Shown here one piece after another: positions 62,815 through 64,000 of a DNA stretch of 64,000 nucleotides. This DNA comes from Mycolicibacterium sp. (GTDB taxonomy: Bacteria; Actinomycetota; Actinomycetes; Mycobacteriales; Mycobacteriaceae): NCBI GenBank assembly GCA_020637165.1, contig JACJWN010000006.1, forward strand, positions 248,001 through 312,000. Reading direction: 5' to 3'. The notes under the pieces are model-generated. The model did not search any database. It was not told the DNA's origin and saw nothing but the letters and a program-made list of their open reading frames with translations. The first letter of the stretch is position 1; each line of letters starts with the position of its first letter. Made by a program: the position numbers and the translations under genes.

Positions 62815-64000
62815 TCAGGCCCGCGGGCGCAGCCGCAGGCTGTCTGCCACCCATCCGACCCGGCCGTCCGGGTCACGGACGAACGGCAGCCGTAGGCCGT
62901 CGGTGACGGCGAGGTCCCGCGCCAGGAAGCGCACCGCCGCGGGTTCGGGCGGGGGCGGGGCCAGGGCCGGCTGCCAGGCCCCCTGCAGCTCGATCAGCTC
63001 GAGACTGCGCTGCATGCCCGATGCGGACACCCGGAACGTCTCGATCCGTCCGGGATCGGCGTAGCGGCCCGCGTAGGAACGCAGTTCGGCCGAGCCCAGC
63101 CGGAAGTCCGGCGGATCCTCCGGGGCCAACAGTGCCTGCAGCGGGCCCACCCGCCCGGACAGCGGCGCGAGCCCGGGATAGCGGGCCAGTGCCGCCTTGA
63201 GCGCGGCCAGGCCGGCCGCCGCGCCGGGCTGGCCGTTGAGCAGCAGGACGAAGGCGAACCGACGTTCCGGCACCGCGACGAACACCGTGTGCTGGCCCAG
63301 GGTGTCGCCGTCGTGGGAGATCACGCGCAGCCCGTCGACGTCCTGGACGAACCAGCTGCGGCCCATCGACAACTCCAGGCCGGGCACCGGTACCGCCGGC
63401 TCCTGCATCGCCGTGCGGCTCGCCGCGGTGATGATCCGGGCCTTTTCGGGCGGCAGCAGGCCGAGGTGCAAACGGGCGTAACGCAGCACGTCGCGCGTGG
63501 TCGACCAGATCCCGCCGGCCGGGTCGGCGTTGCGCGGCACCCAGAGCGGGGTCTGGACGGCCACGGTCTGCCGGCCGTTGACCTCGATCGCGGTATGCCC
63601 GTCGCAGTAGGGGCGTTTCAGGACCTCCGCACGATGCAGGACCGTGTTGGCCAGGCCGAGCGGGCCCAGCACCAGACGCTGCATCGCCTCGTTGTAGTCG
63701 GCCGTCGCGGCCAGTTCGACGAGCCGGCCCAGCAACTGAAAGGCCGCGTTGTTGTAGGAGAAGAACTCCCCGCACCGGAACAGCTGGGGCAGTTCGGGTA
63801 GCCGGGTGTCGACGTAACGGGCCAGTGCGTAGGGACCGTCGCCGGTGTCGACGATCTCGTCGCCGTACCACCCGGCCGTGTGGTCGAGCAGATTGCCGAC
63901 GGTCACCGCCTCGATGGTCTCCCGGTCGCGCAACCGCAGGCCGCGCAGGTACCGGCGGACCGGGCCGTCCACTGCCAGCTTGCGCTCGTCGATCAGCCGC
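62815..64000 (-). CDS. Beta-lactamase-like serine hydrolase (Rv3243c-like), N-terminus beyond window
   Basis: The frame is open to the window edge, and the residues before the first visible Met (RLIDERKLAVDGPV) fit the class C/penicillin-binding-protein pattern for a strand after the SxxK helix, so the start and the SxxK Ser lie outside. The visible part includes NLLDHTAGWYGDE and the Y-x-N motif in FFSYNNAAFQLLG, GGIWSTTRDVLRYARL, and HDGDTLGQH in place of the HxG region. The C-terminal third is an accessory domain. About 395 residues are seen. Probably an esterase or peptidase rather than a true beta-lactamase. Confidence 0.82.
   Translation of the reverse strand, partial: RLIDERKLAVDGPVRRYLRGLRLRDRETIEAVTVGNLLDHTAGWYGDEIVDTGDGPYALARYVDTRLPELPQLFRCGEFFSYNNAAFQLLGRLVELAATADYNEAMQRLVLGPLGLANTVLHRAEVLKRPYCDGHTAIEVNGRQTVAVQTPLWVPRNADPAGGIWSTTRDVLRYARLHLGLLPPEKARIITAASRTAMQEPAVPVPGLELSMGRSWFVQDVDGLRVISHDGDTLGQHTVFVAVPERRFAFVLLLNGQPGAAAGLAALKAALARYPGLAPLSGRVGPLQALLAPEDPPDFRLGSAELRSYAGRYADPGRIETFRVSASGMQRSLELIELQGAWQPALAPPPPEPAAVRFLARDLAVTDGLRLPFVRDPDGRVGWVADSLRLRPRA

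Overview
The window looks like chromosome of a GC-rich mycobacterium, probably a rapidly growing, non-tuberculous (Mycolicibacterium-type) species. Gene order and product families follow the M. tuberculosis Rv3200c-Rv3243c block almost gene for gene: ion channel, adnB/adnA, lipV, an alkyltransferase-like protein, moeZ, rhlE, a soj-type ATPase, entC, whiB1, pdtaS, the biotinyl protein TB7.3, rshA/sigH, aroA, rsgA, desA3 with its reductase, ppk2, tgs3, secA1, hpf and comF. Rv numbers are given from memory of that genome, as family and position matches; no alignment was run. No tRNA, rRNA, CRISPR array, integrase or transposase was seen.

Layout. 1-13 kb: a truncated K+ channel, the AdnAB double-strand-break resection machine, a beta-CASP metallohydrolase, LipV, an alkyltransferase-like protein lacking the acceptor Cys, MoeZ and a DUF3152 protein. 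13-24 kb: a TetR regulator, an orphan MmpS-like protein, small conserved genes, the RhlE helicase, a beta-propeller protein, ParA/Soj, isochorismate synthase, a PknH-type sensor domain protein and a lipid kinase. 24-29 kb: regulatory genes (WhiB1, PdtaS, SigH/RshA), the biotinyl protein, the 24-residue ribosomal protein bL37, and a PE-PPE-domain gene broken by an in-frame amber codon. 29-42.5 kb: SDR, a 13E12-type HNH protein with a LexA-like box on its start codon, aldehyde dehydrogenase, SRAP protein, AroA, RsgA, aldo-keto reductase, the DesA3 desaturase and its reductase, PPK2 and a WS/DGAT-like acyltransferase.

The accessory part is 42.6-57.7 kb. It sits where M. tuberculosis goes from tgs3 to Rv3235 and appears to be a complex-carbohydrate synthesis and export locus. 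It has two GT2 and one GT4 glycosyltransferases, a GT-C-like multispanning protein, a Wzx-type flippase, a secreted membrane-anchored BcsB-like protein, a secreted GH16 glycanase, GalE, and one polypeptide fusing UDP-glucuronate decarboxylase to UDP-glucose 6-dehydrogenase. The nucleotide-sugar enzymes predict UDP-Gal, UDP-GlcA and UDP-Xyl, so the product could be a xylose- or uronate-containing polymer or lipo-oligosaccharide. No priming transferase, Wzy or chain-length regulator was recognised, so lipid-carrier loading must come from elsewhere or from unrecognised genes here. The locus looks visibly less GC-rich than the core.

After it come an Rv3235-family protein, SecA1, hibernation promoting factor, ComF and a truncated beta-lactamase-like protein. 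Short intergenic tandem repeats, several of exactly 16 bp, recur through the window. Many genes start with GTG or TTG; starts were chosen from ribosome-binding sites, stop/start overlaps, signal peptides and remembered homologues.
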